Source: Bin52 sp965243345 (GTDB taxonomy: Bacteria > Pseudomonadota > Alphaproteobacteria > Thalassobaculales > Thalassobaculaceae). Taken from it: a stretch of 64,000 nt of DNA. The position numbers and the translations under genes are program-made. Below are positions 51,704 to 60,161 of this stretch, piece by piece. The DNA is taken from the NCBI GenBank assembly GCA_965243345.1, contig CBDEUR010000003.1:1922001-1986000 (forward strand). Direction: 5' to 3'. Numbering within the stretch: position 1 is the first letter of the stretch; each line of letters starts with the position of its first letter. Under the pieces are notes generated by a model. It was not told the origin of the DNA. It saw nothing but the letters and a program-made list of their open reading frames with translations, and did not search any database.

Positions 51704-52912
51704 TCAGGGACCGCGGGAAGCCTCGAGAGCCGCGACCCCCGGCAGCGTGCGCCCCTCGAGCCATTCGAGAAACGCGCCGCCCGCCGTGGACACGTAGCCC
51801 AGGCGATCCGTCACCCCCGCCAGCGCGAGGGCGGCAACGGTATCGCCGCCGCCGGCAACCGCAACCATGCCGCCGCCGTCACACTGGCGTGCCAGCGCCC
51901 GCGCGACCTCGACCGTCCCCTCGTGGAAGGGCGGTGTCTCGAAGGCGCCGAGAGGCCCGTTCCACAGCACCGTCCGGCTGGCTGCGATCGCGACCTCGAA
52001 CGCGGCGCGTGACGCGGGACCGACATCAAGGATCATCCGGTCGGCGGGGACCGCGGTAACCGGGACGGTCTCGACCTCGGCACCGGGTGCGAGTCGGGCC
52101 GCCACCACGGCGTCCTCCTGGAGCAGCAGTTCGCATCCGCAACTGCGCGCCTCTTCCTCGATGGCGCGCGCCTCGGCCGCGAGGTCGCGTTCGGCAAGCG
52201 AGCAGCCGATGCCGATGCCCCGGGCATGCAGGAAGGTATTGGCCATGCCCCCGCCGATGATGAGCCGGTCGGCGCGACGGACCAGGTTGCCCAGCACCGC
52301 GAGCTTGGTCGACACCTTCGCGCCGCCGACGATCGCGGTCAGCGGGCGTTGCGCCGATTCCAGTGCGCCTGCCAGGGCATCGAGTTCCGCCCGCATCTGG
52401 CGCCCGGCGTAGCAGGGCAGCAGCCCGGTGATCGCCTCGATCGACGCGTGGGCCCGGTGAGCGGCCGAGAACGCGTCATTGACGTAGACGTCACCGAGTT
52501 CGGCCAGCCCGGCGGCAAACGCCGGGTCATTGGCCTCCTCGCCGGCATGGAACCGCAGGTTCTCGAGCAGGACCATCTCGCCCGGCGTCAGGCCGGCCAC
52601 GACGTCGGCCGCCGCCGGTCCGATGCAGTCTTCGGCGAACCTGACCCGGATACCGTCCGCCGACCGCGACAGCGGCTCGGCCAGGGGGCGCAGCGACAGC
52701 GCCGGGTCGACGCGGCCGCCCGGCCGGCCAAGGTGCGACATCACGATCACGCGGGCTCCCGAGCGCGCCAGTTCGACAAGGGTCACCGCGGCGGCATCGA
52801 GACGGGTCGCATCAGTGACCGTACCGGCCTGCATCGGCACGTTCAGGTCGGTCCGCACGATCACTCGTCGGCCGGCGCACTCAAGCTCGTCGAGGGTCTT
52901 CACCGCACTCAT
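51704..52912 (-). CDS. pgk: Phosphoglycerate kinase
   Basis: A 402-residue glycolytic enzyme transferring phosphate between 1,3-bisphosphoglycerate and ADP. The N-terminal signature RRVIVRTDLNVPMQAGTVTD is near residue 15. Substrate Arg/His residues appear in VIVMSHLGRPGGRVDPALSL, and VYVNDAFSAAHRAHAS, TAIVGGAKVSTKLAVLGNL and MVAVAGGGDTVAAL, the nucleotide loop, follow in order. The start at 52912 has GGAGGG upstream; an in-frame extension to 52972 is unlikely. It is not next to gap or fba, the usual partners, so it stands alone here. Confidence 0.95.
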   Translation of the reverse strand: MSAVKTLDELECAGRRVIVRTDLNVPMQAGTVTDATRLDAAAVTLVELARSGARVIVMSHLGRPGGRVDPALSLRPLAEPLSRSADGIRVRFAEDCIGPAAADVVAGLTPGEMVLLENLRFHAGEEANDPAFAAGLAELGDVYVNDAFSAAHRAHASIEAITGLLPCYAGRQMRAELDALAGALESAQRPLTAIVGGAKVSTKLAVLGNLVRRADRLIIGGGMANTFLHARGIGIGCSLAERDLAAEARAIEEEARSCGCELLLQEDAVVAARLAPGAEVETVPVTAVPADRMILDVGPASRAAFEVAIAASRTVLWNGPLGAFETPPFHEGTVEVARALARQCDGGGMVAVAGGGDTVAALALAGVTDRLGYVSTAGGAFLEWLEGRTLPGVAALEASRGP

Positions 52913-52998
52913 CCCCGCCCTCCGGTTCCGGTCGAAGACATCACCCGTGCTTCGGATATAGTGGATGCTCACCCGTCATTCGGAACAGGCGAGCATTC

Positions 52999-53730
52999 AT
53001 GGCCGACGCGAACATCCACATCCTCAGGCGCGAGATCAAGGTGCTGGTCTTCGACCAGTACGGCACCATCGTCGACATGCAGCAGGGACTGGTCGATGCC
53101 GTCACCCCATTCCTGCAGGAACGCGGCTGGACGGGCAATCCGCACCAGTTCGTGACCTGGTGGCGCCGGACCCACTTCGAGGATTCGATGATCGATTCCC
53201 TGATCAACCGGGGACACACACCCTACCGCCAGATCGGCCACCGCGCCGTCAGCCACGTCATGGACAGGGCCGGGATCGCGTACGAGCCGGGGGACGTCAC
53301 CTGGCTGGTGTCGCGGATCGAGACCCTGAAACCGTTCCCGGAAGTGCCCGCGGCCCTGAACCGGCTCCGGGAACACTATCGAATGGCAATCCTCTCGAAC
53401 GGCGACCGGGACATGCTCGAGGCCGCCCGGCCCCACATCGGGTTCCCGTTCGACCTGACGATCTCGGTCCAGGAGGCCGGCGCCTTCAAGCCCGACTGGC
53501 GCACCTACGCCCGGGCCGAGGAGATCATCCACGCGGCGTTCCCGGACACCGAGCGCACCGGCATCCTCTTCGTTGCCAACCATGTCTTCGACTGCATCGG
53601 CGCCGCCGCCTGGGGCATGCGCACCGCCTTCATCAACCGCCGCGAGCGCAGCTTCGGCCAGTCCCCGCACCAGCCGGACCTGGCGCTCGCCAGCATGACC
53701 GAGCTCGCCGACACCCTGACCGGAACCTGA
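52999..53730 (+). CDS. Haloacid dehalogenase type II-like HAD hydrolase
   Basis: A 243-residue HAD protein. Motif I with the nucleophile Asp is LVFDQYGTIVD near residue 18, motif II ILSNGDRDM near 132, and motif III Lys in GAFKPDWRTY near 155. The region corresponding to SSNAWD of L-2-haloacid dehalogenases reads VANHVFDCIGA, so the usual Ser and Asn positions are replaced. Dehalogenase activity is therefore doubtful; a related C-halogen or phosphate hydrolase is possible. It is 28 bases upstream of the MlrC-like gene and probably co-transcribed. Confidence 0.8.
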   Translation: MADANIHILRREIKVLVFDQYGTIVDMQQGLVDAVTPFLQERGWTGNPHQFVTWWRRTHFEDSMIDSLINRGHTPYRQIGHRAVSHVMDRAGIAYEPGDVTWLVSRIETLKPFPEVPAALNRLREHYRMAILSNGDRDMLEAARPHIGFPFDLTISVQEAGAFKPDWRTYARAEEIIHAAFPDTERTGILFVANHVFDCIGAAAWGMRTAFINRRERSFGQSPHQPDLALASMTELADTLTGT

Positions 53731-53758
53731 CAGCACCAGCCTCGCCGGAGACCCCCGC

Positions 53759-55237
53759 ATGCGCCTGCTCCTTGCCATGATGAAGCACGAGACCAACACC
53801 TTCTCGCCGGTGGTCACCGACCTCGACCGGTTTCTCTCCTGGGGCGGCTACGTGGGAGAGGAGGCGCAGCGGGCGTACCGCGGCACCGGGATGCCGTTCA
53901 GCGCCTACATGGACCTCGCCGCCCGGGACGGCCACGAAATCGTGACCCCGATCGCGGCCGAGGCCATGCCGTCGGGACCGGTCGAAGCGTCCGCCTACCG
54001 CTACATGAGCGAACTCATCCTCGACGCGGTACGGGACGGGGTCGATGCGGCGCTGCTCGACCTGCACGGTGCGATGGTCGCCGAGACCACCGACGACGGC
54101 GAGGGAACCCTGCTGCAGCGCATGCGCGAGATCGCGCCGGCACTTCCCATTGCGGTGACCTACGACCTGCACGCCAACCTCACCAGCGCCATGGTGGAGA
54201 ACTCCACCTGTCTCATCGGCTACAAGACCTACCCGCACTGCGACATGTACGAGGTTGGCGAACAGATCGGGCGCGTGTTCCTCGCCTCGCTTGCCGGTAC
54301 CGTGTCACCGGTGATGGCCTGGGGACGCCCGCCGGTCCTGGCCCAGACCCTGCGGATGGGACACGATGACGAGCCGATGCACAGCCTGCTCGAGCTTGCA
54401 CGCGAAGCCGAACGGCAACCCGGGATCCTGGCGGCGAGCGTCTTCGGCGGATTTCCGCTGGCCGACATCCACGATGCCGGCAGCTCGGTCTGCGTGGTCG
54501 CCGACGGCGATCCCGATCTCGCCGCGCACTGGCGTGACAGGCTGGTTTCGGAGATCTGGAACCGGCGGGAAGAGTTTGTCTACCGGGGCGAGCCGCTCGA
54601 GGACGCGCTGGACCGGGCGAAGGCGCTCGATCAGGGACCGGTACTGCTGCTCGATCATGCCGACAACGTCGGCTCGGGCGGGACCCAGGACGTGATGACG
54701 GTGATCGACGCGGTGCTGCGCGCCGGTCTCGAGGACGTTGCGGTGGCGGCCGTTCATGACCCGGATGCGGTCCGCGCCATGCAGGCCGCGGGTATCGGGG
54801 GCGAGGTGACGCTCGAGCTCGGAGGCAGGACCGACATGCCGTCGGTGGGCCTGTCCGGACGGCCACTCACGGTCCGGGGCCGGGTCAAGACCCTGACCGA
54901 CGGCGAATGGACCGTGCGCGGGCCGATGTATACCGGCGTGCGGGTATCGATGGGCCATTCTGCCGTGCTCGATACCGGCCGGGTCGAGATCGTGATCACC
55001 TCGCGCCATCACGAACCGTGGGATACCGGGGTGTTCACCTCGGTCGGCATCCAGCCGCAGCACAAGCGCTACCTGCTTCTGAAGTCGCGGATCCACTACC
55101 GCGCCGGGTTCGGCCCGCTCGGCACCCACACAATCACCTGCGACGGCGAGGGGGTCACGACCTCGGACAACCGGCTGCTCGACTTCCGCAAGGTCCGCCG
55201 TCCCATCTTCCCGCTCGACCGCATCAACCAGCCCTGA
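53759..55237 (+). CDS. MlrC-like metallopeptidase (M81 family)
   Basis: A 492-residue metalloenzyme related to microcystinase MlrC. N-terminal zinc ligands appear in MMKHETNTFSPVVTD, and further metal residues in LLDLHGAMVAETTDDGEGTL near residue 98 and VTYDLHANLTSAMVEN near 133 (Asp and His). The C-terminal domain has VLLLDHADNVGSGGTQDVMT near 300. Members cleave linear peptides or amides of xenobiotics; the real substrate is unknown in most genomes. It sits between a HAD hydrolase and an amidohydrolase, suggesting a short catabolic operon. Confidence 0.87.
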   Translation: MRLLLAMMKHETNTFSPVVTDLDRFLSWGGYVGEEAQRAYRGTGMPFSAYMDLAARDGHEIVTPIAAEAMPSGPVEASAYRYMSELILDAVRDGVDAALLDLHGAMVAETTDDGEGTLLQRMREIAPALPIAVTYDLHANLTSAMVENSTCLIGYKTYPHCDMYEVGEQIGRVFLASLAGTVSPVMAWGRPPVLAQTLRMGHDDEPMHSLLELAREAERQPGILAASVFGGFPLADIHDAGSSVCVVADGDPDLAAHWRDRLVSEIWNRREEFVYRGEPLEDALDRAKALDQGPVLLLDHADNVGSGGTQDVMTVIDAVLRAGLEDVAVAAVHDPDAVRAMQAAGIGGEVTLELGGRTDMPSVGLSGRPLTVRGRVKTLTDGEWTVRGPMYTGVRVSMGHSAVLDTGRVEIVITSRHHEPWDTGVFTSVGIQPQHKRYLLLKSRIHYRAGFGPLGTHTITCDGEGVTTSDNRLLDFRKVRRPIFPLDRINQP

Positions 55238-55334
55238 CCGGAACACCGGCGCCACCGGGGCCTGCCCCGCATTGCGCCGGGCGGTCCGGGATGCGAGCAT
55301 CAATCCTCCCGCCGCCTGCCACGGGAGCCCGGAG

Positions 55335-56486
55335 ATGGCCACATCACCCGAAGACCGCTACGACCTGCTTCTGACCGGAGGCAGGATCATCGATCCATCG
55401 CAGTCGCTGGACACCGTCGCGGACATCGCGTTTGCCGACGGTGCGGTCGCGGCAATAGGGCCGGATCTGCCGCGCGAGCGTGCCGCCGAGGTGCGTTCGG
55501 TTTCCGGTTCCCTGGTCACGCCGGGCCTGATCGACCTTCACACCCACGTCTATTGGGGCGGCGCCTCGATCGGGGTCGACCCCGAGGACTACGCACGGCG
55601 CTGCGGCACCACCACCATGATTGACGCGGGCACCGCGGGCGCGGGCAACTTCGCCGGGTTCCGCGCCCACGTGATCGAACCGTCCACGCCGCGCATCCTT
55701 GCCTATCTCAACGTCTCCTTTGCGGGGATCTTCGCCTTCAGCGACCTGGTCATGGTTGGCGAGTGCGAGGACTTCCGGCTGCTGCACCCTCAGGCATGCC
55801 TGAACGTTGCACGGCTGCACGCCGACATGCTGGTGGGCATCAAGGTCAGGGTCGGACTGCGGGCGAGCGGGTCATCGGGATACGCGCCGCTCGACATCGC
55901 GCTCGACGTCGCCGAGGAGGCCGAACTGCCGGTGATGTGCCACCTCGACTGGCCGCCGCCGAGCCGCCGCGACGTGGTCAGCCGACTGCGCCCGGGCGAT
56001 GTGCTCACCCACTGCTTCCGCCCGTTCCCCTCGGCTCCGATCCGGTTTGACGGTGCGGTTCGCGACGAGATCCTCGCCGCGCGCGAGCGCGGTGTGCTGT
56101 TCGACATCGGCCACGGCATGGGGTCGTTCGGCTTCACCACCGCGGAGCGGATGCTCGAGAACGGCTTCCTGCCCGACGCGATCTCGAGCGACGTGCACTC
56201 GCTGAGCATCCGGGGACCGGCCTACGACCAGCTGGTCACGCTGTCGAAGTTCCTGCATCTCGGCATGGATCTCTCCGACATCATCGCCGCCAGCACGACG
56301 GGCCCGGCGCGCGCGGTCCGGCATCCCGAACTCGGGACCCTGGCCCCGGGCAGCATCGCCGACGCGACGGTGCTCGAGATCAGGGAGGAACCGGTCACCT
56401 TCACCGACAGCCTCGGCGAGACCCGGACCGGGGAGAAGCAGTTTGGCCTTGTCGGGACCGTGATCGCCGGAAACTGGTGGTCCTGA
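55335..56486 (+). CDS. Amidohydrolase (metal-dependent, dihydroorotase/deacetylase-like)
   Basis: A 383-residue TIM-barrel hydrolase. The metal ligands are complete: HTH in LIDLHTHVYWG near residue 70, a carboxylated-Lys candidate in GIKVRVGL near 175, His in VMCHLDWPPP near 203, His in VLTHCFRPFP near 222, and Asp in AISSDVHSLS near 284. The surrounding sequence resembles EF_0837/AHA_3915-like deacetylases. The start at 55335 follows GGGAG at a sensible distance. Third gene of the HAD-MlrC-amidohydrolase run. Confidence 0.87.
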   Translation: MATSPEDRYDLLLTGGRIIDPSQSLDTVADIAFADGAVAAIGPDLPRERAAEVRSVSGSLVTPGLIDLHTHVYWGGASIGVDPEDYARRCGTTTMIDAGTAGAGNFAGFRAHVIEPSTPRILAYLNVSFAGIFAFSDLVMVGECEDFRLLHPQACLNVARLHADMLVGIKVRVGLRASGSSGYAPLDIALDVAEEAELPVMCHLDWPPPSRRDVVSRLRPGDVLTHCFRPFPSAPIRFDGAVRDEILAARERGVLFDIGHGMGSFGFTTAERMLENGFLPDAISSDVHSLSIRGPAYDQLVTLSKFLHLGMDLSDIIAASTTGPARAVRHPELGTLAPGSIADATVLEIREEPVTFTDSLGETRTGEKQFGLVGTVIAGNWWS

Positions 56487-56492
56487 GCCGGG

Positions 56493-58040
56493 TTACGGCC
56501 GCATCGGAAAGCTGCGCGGCCCCGCCTCGCGCAACGGAGCGGCGGTCTCGGCAAAATCGCACAGCAGCCTGCGGGTATCGCGCGGGTCGATGATCTCCTC
56601 GATCCAGAAGGTCTCGGCGGAGCGGAACGGCGACCTCAGCTTGTCCAGCCGCTCCTCGATCTCCGCGAGCTTTGTCCCGGGGTCGTCTGCCGCATCGATG
56701 TCGGCCCTGTAGGCGGCCTCGATTCCACCCTCGAGCGGGAGCGATCCCCAGCGGCCGGAAGGCCAGGCATACCTGGTGCAGTATCGCCCGCCGTTGCGGT
56801 GAGCCGCACCGGCAACGCCGAACGCATTGCGCACGATGACAGCACACCACGGTGTCGTGGTCTGCCAGATCGCGCTCATCGCCCGCACCCCTTCCCTGAT
56901 GGTGCCGCTGCGTTCCGCATCCAGGCCGATCTGGAAGCCGGGGCAATCCACCAGGTAGACGACCGGAAGATGAAAGGTCTCGGCGAGATCGACAAACCTG
57001 GTGACCTTCCGGCAGGTGGCCGCGGTCCAGCAGCCGCCGTAGGAGTACGGATCGCTTGCCATCAGCGCGACGGGCCAGCCGTCGAGCCGCGCGAACCCGG
57101 TGATGACCGAGCGCCCGAAGGACCGTCCCATCTCGAAGAACGACCCGCTGTCGACCACCGCCTCGACGATCGGCCGCATCCGGTAGACCTTGCGGATGTT
57201 GCGCGGGATGGCCTCGATCAGCCAGTCGGCGCTCCGGTCCGGATCATCACTGCACGGGCCGCGGGGCGGCAGGTCGAAGACCGAACTCGGCAGGTAGGAC
57301 AGGAAGCGTCTCGCACACTCGAACGCCTCCTCCTCGGTGTCGACCGCGTGGTCGACGGCGCCGGCGCGCAGCTGGATCTCGTGGCCGCCGAGTTCGTTCT
57401 TGGTCAGGTCCTGCCCGGTCCGAGCAACCACCGGCGGTCCGGCAACGAAGAGCGCGGACCGCTCCTTGATCATGACCGAGTAGTGCGAGGCGGCAAGGTG
57501 GGCCGCGCCCAGTCCGGCCACCGAACCCAGGCCGAGCGCGACCCGGGGAACCGTTCCCATGTTCTCGACCACGAGCTCCCAGCCGGAGACGCCGGGTACG
57601 TTGGCACGACCGGTGGTCTCGATGGTCTTGACCGAACCGCCGCCGCCGGAGCCCTCGACCATGCGGATGAGTGGCAGGCGAAGCGCGTTGGCCATCTGCT
57701 CGCACTGGAAGTGCTTTTCCTTGATCGTGGCATCCGCCGAGCCGCCGCGGACCGTGAAGTCGTCACCGCCGATCACCACCGGGCGCCCGTCGACCCGGGC
57801 GCGGCCAAAGACGAAGTTCGAGGGCACCAGGTCCGCCAGGTCATTGTTGCCGTCGTACTCGGCACGACCCGCGATCTTGCCGATCTCGTGGAAACTGCCC
57901 GGATCAGCCATCAGCGCCACCCGCTCGCGGATGTTCAGCCGCCCGCCGTCCTTCTGGCGCCGGACGCGCTCGGGTCCACCGAGTTCCTCGGCAAGGGCTT
58001 CGCGGCGGCGCAGTTCTTCGAGCTCTCGGTGCCAGGACAT
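56493..58040 (-). CDS. Acyl-CoA carboxylase, carboxyltransferase (beta) subunit
   Basis: A 515-residue carboxyltransferase of the propionyl-/methylcrotonyl-/geranyl-CoA carboxylase type. The N-terminal half has DGGRLNIRERVALMADPGSF and RPVVIGGDDFTVRGGSAD, the acyl-CoA oxyanion region RMVEGSGGGGSVKTIETTGR near residue 128, and LGLGSVAGLGAAHLAASHYS near 171. The C-terminal half has LVDCPGFQIGLDAERSGTIR near 365 and AFGVAGAAHRNGGRY, where family members usually have GAGNYAM-like residues. Divergent by 150 bases from the biotin-carrier gene, its expected partner. Confidence 0.85.
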   Translation of the reverse strand: MSWHRELEELRRREALAEELGGPERVRRQKDGGRLNIRERVALMADPGSFHEIGKIAGRAEYDGNNDLADLVPSNFVFGRARVDGRPVVIGGDDFTVRGGSADATIKEKHFQCEQMANALRLPLIRMVEGSGGGGSVKTIETTGRANVPGVSGWELVVENMGTVPRVALGLGSVAGLGAAHLAASHYSVMIKERSALFVAGPPVVARTGQDLTKNELGGHEIQLRAGAVDHAVDTEEEAFECARRFLSYLPSSVFDLPPRGPCSDDPDRSADWLIEAIPRNIRKVYRMRPIVEAVVDSGSFFEMGRSFGRSVITGFARLDGWPVALMASDPYSYGGCWTAATCRKVTRFVDLAETFHLPVVYLVDCPGFQIGLDAERSGTIREGVRAMSAIWQTTTPWCAVIVRNAFGVAGAAHRNGGRYCTRYAWPSGRWGSLPLEGGIEAAYRADIDAADDPGTKLAEIEERLDKLRSPFRSAETFWIEEIIDPRDTRRLLCDFAETAAPLREAGPRSFPMRP

Positions 58041-58189
58041 TGCAGGTTCCCGTAAGGCGATCGGACGGGGCCGAGTGTATCGATGGTTCCGACGGATGCC
58101 AGACCCCGGTCTTGGCCCCTCCCGAAATCTGGTCTACAGGTCAGGCGCCGGCGAACTGGGGCCGCGAGCGTGTACCGGGAGAGTGTCCG

Positions 58190-58411
58190 ATGGCCGAAGT
58201 CAGGGTTCTGAGCGAGGTGACGGGAACCGCGTGGAAGATTCTGGTACGCGAGGGCCAGGACGTCGAGACCGACGAGGAACTGATGATCGCCGAGGCGATG
58301 AAGATGGAAATCCCGCACTATGCACCCGCGGCGGGCCGGGTCCGGACGGTCTGCGTCGAGGAAGGCGCCCCGATCAGCGAGGACGAACTGCTGTTCATCC
58401 TCGATACCTGA
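58190..58411 (+). CDS. Biotin carboxyl carrier protein, stand-alone single domain
   Basis: A 73-residue biotinyl domain. The biotinylated Lys lies in the canonical IAEAMKMEIP motif near residue 38, flanked by the hairpin repeats VTGTAWKILVREGQDVETDE and YAPAAGRVRTVCVEEGAPIS. The start at 58190 follows GGGAGAG. Usually this domain is fused to biotin carboxylase or longer; here it is a separate short gene 15 bases before the carboxylase. It shuttles CO2 between the carboxylase and the carboxyltransferase. Confidence 0.9.
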   Translation: MAEVRVLSEVTGTAWKILVREGQDVETDEELMIAEAMKMEIPHYAPAAGRVRTVCVEEGAPISEDELLFILDT

Positions 58412-58426
58412 CCGGACAGGCGTCCC

Positions 58427-59800
58427 GTGGACAGGGTGCTGATCGCCAACCGCGGCGAAATCGCCTGCCGGATCATTCGCAGCTGCCGGACGGCCGGCTA
58501 CTCTCCCGTGGTGATCCATTCCGATGCCGATGCCGGTGCGCTGCACGTGCGCCTTGCCGACGCCGCACGACGCGTCGGACCACCGCCGGTGGCCGAGAGT
58601 TACCTCGACCAGGACGCGGTGCTCGGGGCCGCCCGCGAGCTGGGCGCGCGGTTCGTTCACCCGGGATACGGACTGCTCTCGGAAAATGCCGAATTCGCCC
58701 GCCGCGTGATCGGACAGGGCCTGGTCTGGGTCGGCCCGGACCCCGACACGATTGCGGCCATGGGGGACAAGGACCGCGCCCGCGAGATTGTTGCCGCGGC
58801 CGGGGTACCCGTGCTCGGTGGTTCCCACCGGCTTGACCCCTCTGACGCCGGGGGCCTGCTTGCTGCTGCGCACCGGGTCGGCTTCCCCCTGCTGGTCAAG
58901 GCGACGGCGGGCGGTGGAGGGATCGGCATGCGCCGCGTCGACGCTCCCGGCGACCTCGCGGCCCGGGCAGGGTCCATCGCCGGGCTTGCCGAGCGGATCT
59001 TCGGTGACGCCGGGGTATTCCTCGAACGCCTGGTCGCCCGTGCCCGGCATGTCGAGGTCCAGGTCATCGGCTTCGGCGATGGCCGGGTTGTCCATCTGTT
59101 CGACCGCGACTGTTCCGTCCAGCGCCGGTACCAGAAGGTGATCGAGGAGGCACCGGCACCCGATCTCGATCCGGGGGTCCGTGACGGGCTGGCGCAGGCT
59201 GCCTGTGCGCTTGCGGCCAGTCAGCGCTATCTCGGCGCCGGTACCGTCGAGTTCCTGGTCGACTGCGACACGGGATCCTTCCACTTCCTCGAGATGAACA
59301 CCCGCCTGCAGGTGGAACACCCGGTAACCGAGATGATCACCGGTCTGGACATCGTCTCCCTTCAGATGGCGCTGGCCGACGGATCGCCAGCCCCGCCAGT
59401 ACCCGACGCCCGCGGTCATGCGATCGAGTGCCGGATCTATGCCGAGAACCCGGCGCGCCGATTCCTGCCCTCCCCCGGGACGCTGGACCACTTCATCCTG
59501 CCGCCCCGCAGTGACGGGCTGCGGATCGAAACCGGCTACGAGACGGGAGACGAGGTCTCACGCTGGTACGACCCGCTCATCGCCAAGCTGGTGGTCCACG
59601 GGGACGACCGCCGCGCCGCGATCACGGGCCTCGGGAAGGCGCTGTCCGCCGTCAGGATCGAAGGGGTCGGTTCCAATCTCGAGCTGCTGCGACAGGTCAT
59701 CCGGGATCCGGAGTTCCGGGACGGTCCCGTCGATACCGGCTATCTCGAACGCACCGTGGCGGGCCTGCTCTCCACCGTGCGCGGTACCGAACCCGGCTGA
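58427..59800 (+). CDS. Biotin carboxylase subunit of an acyl-CoA carboxylase
   Basis: A 457-residue ATP-grasp enzyme that carboxylates biotin. It starts with GTG (VLIANRGEIACRIIRSC). HPGYGLLSENAEFARRV is near residue 82, the Gly-rich ATP loop KATAGGGGIGMRRVD near 162, VQRRYQKVIEEAPAPDL near 225, and the catalytic FLEMNTRLQVEHPVTEMITG near 285. The C-terminal domain has GHAIECRIYAENPARRFLPS. It lacks the fused biotin domain, which is the 73-residue neighbour. Which acyl-CoA is used depends on the divergent carboxyltransferase. Confidence 0.92.
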   Translation: MDRVLIANRGEIACRIIRSCRTAGYSPVVIHSDADAGALHVRLADAARRVGPPPVAESYLDQDAVLGAARELGARFVHPGYGLLSENAEFARRVIGQGLVWVGPDPDTIAAMGDKDRAREIVAAAGVPVLGGSHRLDPSDAGGLLAAAHRVGFPLLVKATAGGGGIGMRRVDAPGDLAARAGSIAGLAERIFGDAGVFLERLVARARHVEVQVIGFGDGRVVHLFDRDCSVQRRYQKVIEEAPAPDLDPGVRDGLAQAACALAASQRYLGAGTVEFLVDCDTGSFHFLEMNTRLQVEHPVTEMITGLDIVSLQMALADGSPAPPVPDARGHAIECRIYAENPARRFLPSPGTLDHFILPPRSDGLRIETGYETGDEVSRWYDPLIAKLVVHGDDRRAAITGLGKALSAVRIEGVGSNLELLRQVIRDPEFRDGPVDTGYLERTVAGLLSTVRGTEPG

Positions 59801-60161
59801 GCCACCGGGTGTCACGGGGCCGATCGCCGCCGGCGGACTGCCAGCAGCGCCGGGTGGATTCCAGCCTGCGCAGACCCTTGTTCCGCCGCCCGTTCGCCCC
59901 ACCCTGGCCGGCTGCGCGCGCGAGGCCCTCTCACGGTCCTGAAGCGGGCCACGGACCGGCTGGCTCCAAGCCGACGGGCATGGCGCCACGATGACAGCCC
60001 CGGGCACCTGCCCGTGGAGGCGACGGGCCCGCCGTGGCCGCGAACCGCCAGGGCGGTCGAACCAGGGCAGCGTGGTACTGTCGGTGATACGACACAGGCC
60101 CCATGCCGCGGACCCGGCACGGTACGTGTCGTGCAGGACGAGCACAGGCGGAGAACAACGA
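59801..60161. other. Intergenic, nothing recognised
   Basis: About 360 bases between the carboxylase and the flavoprotein. Open frames here have no family resemblance. Only the ribosome site GGCGGAGAAC just before 60162 is evident. Confidence 0.4.
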
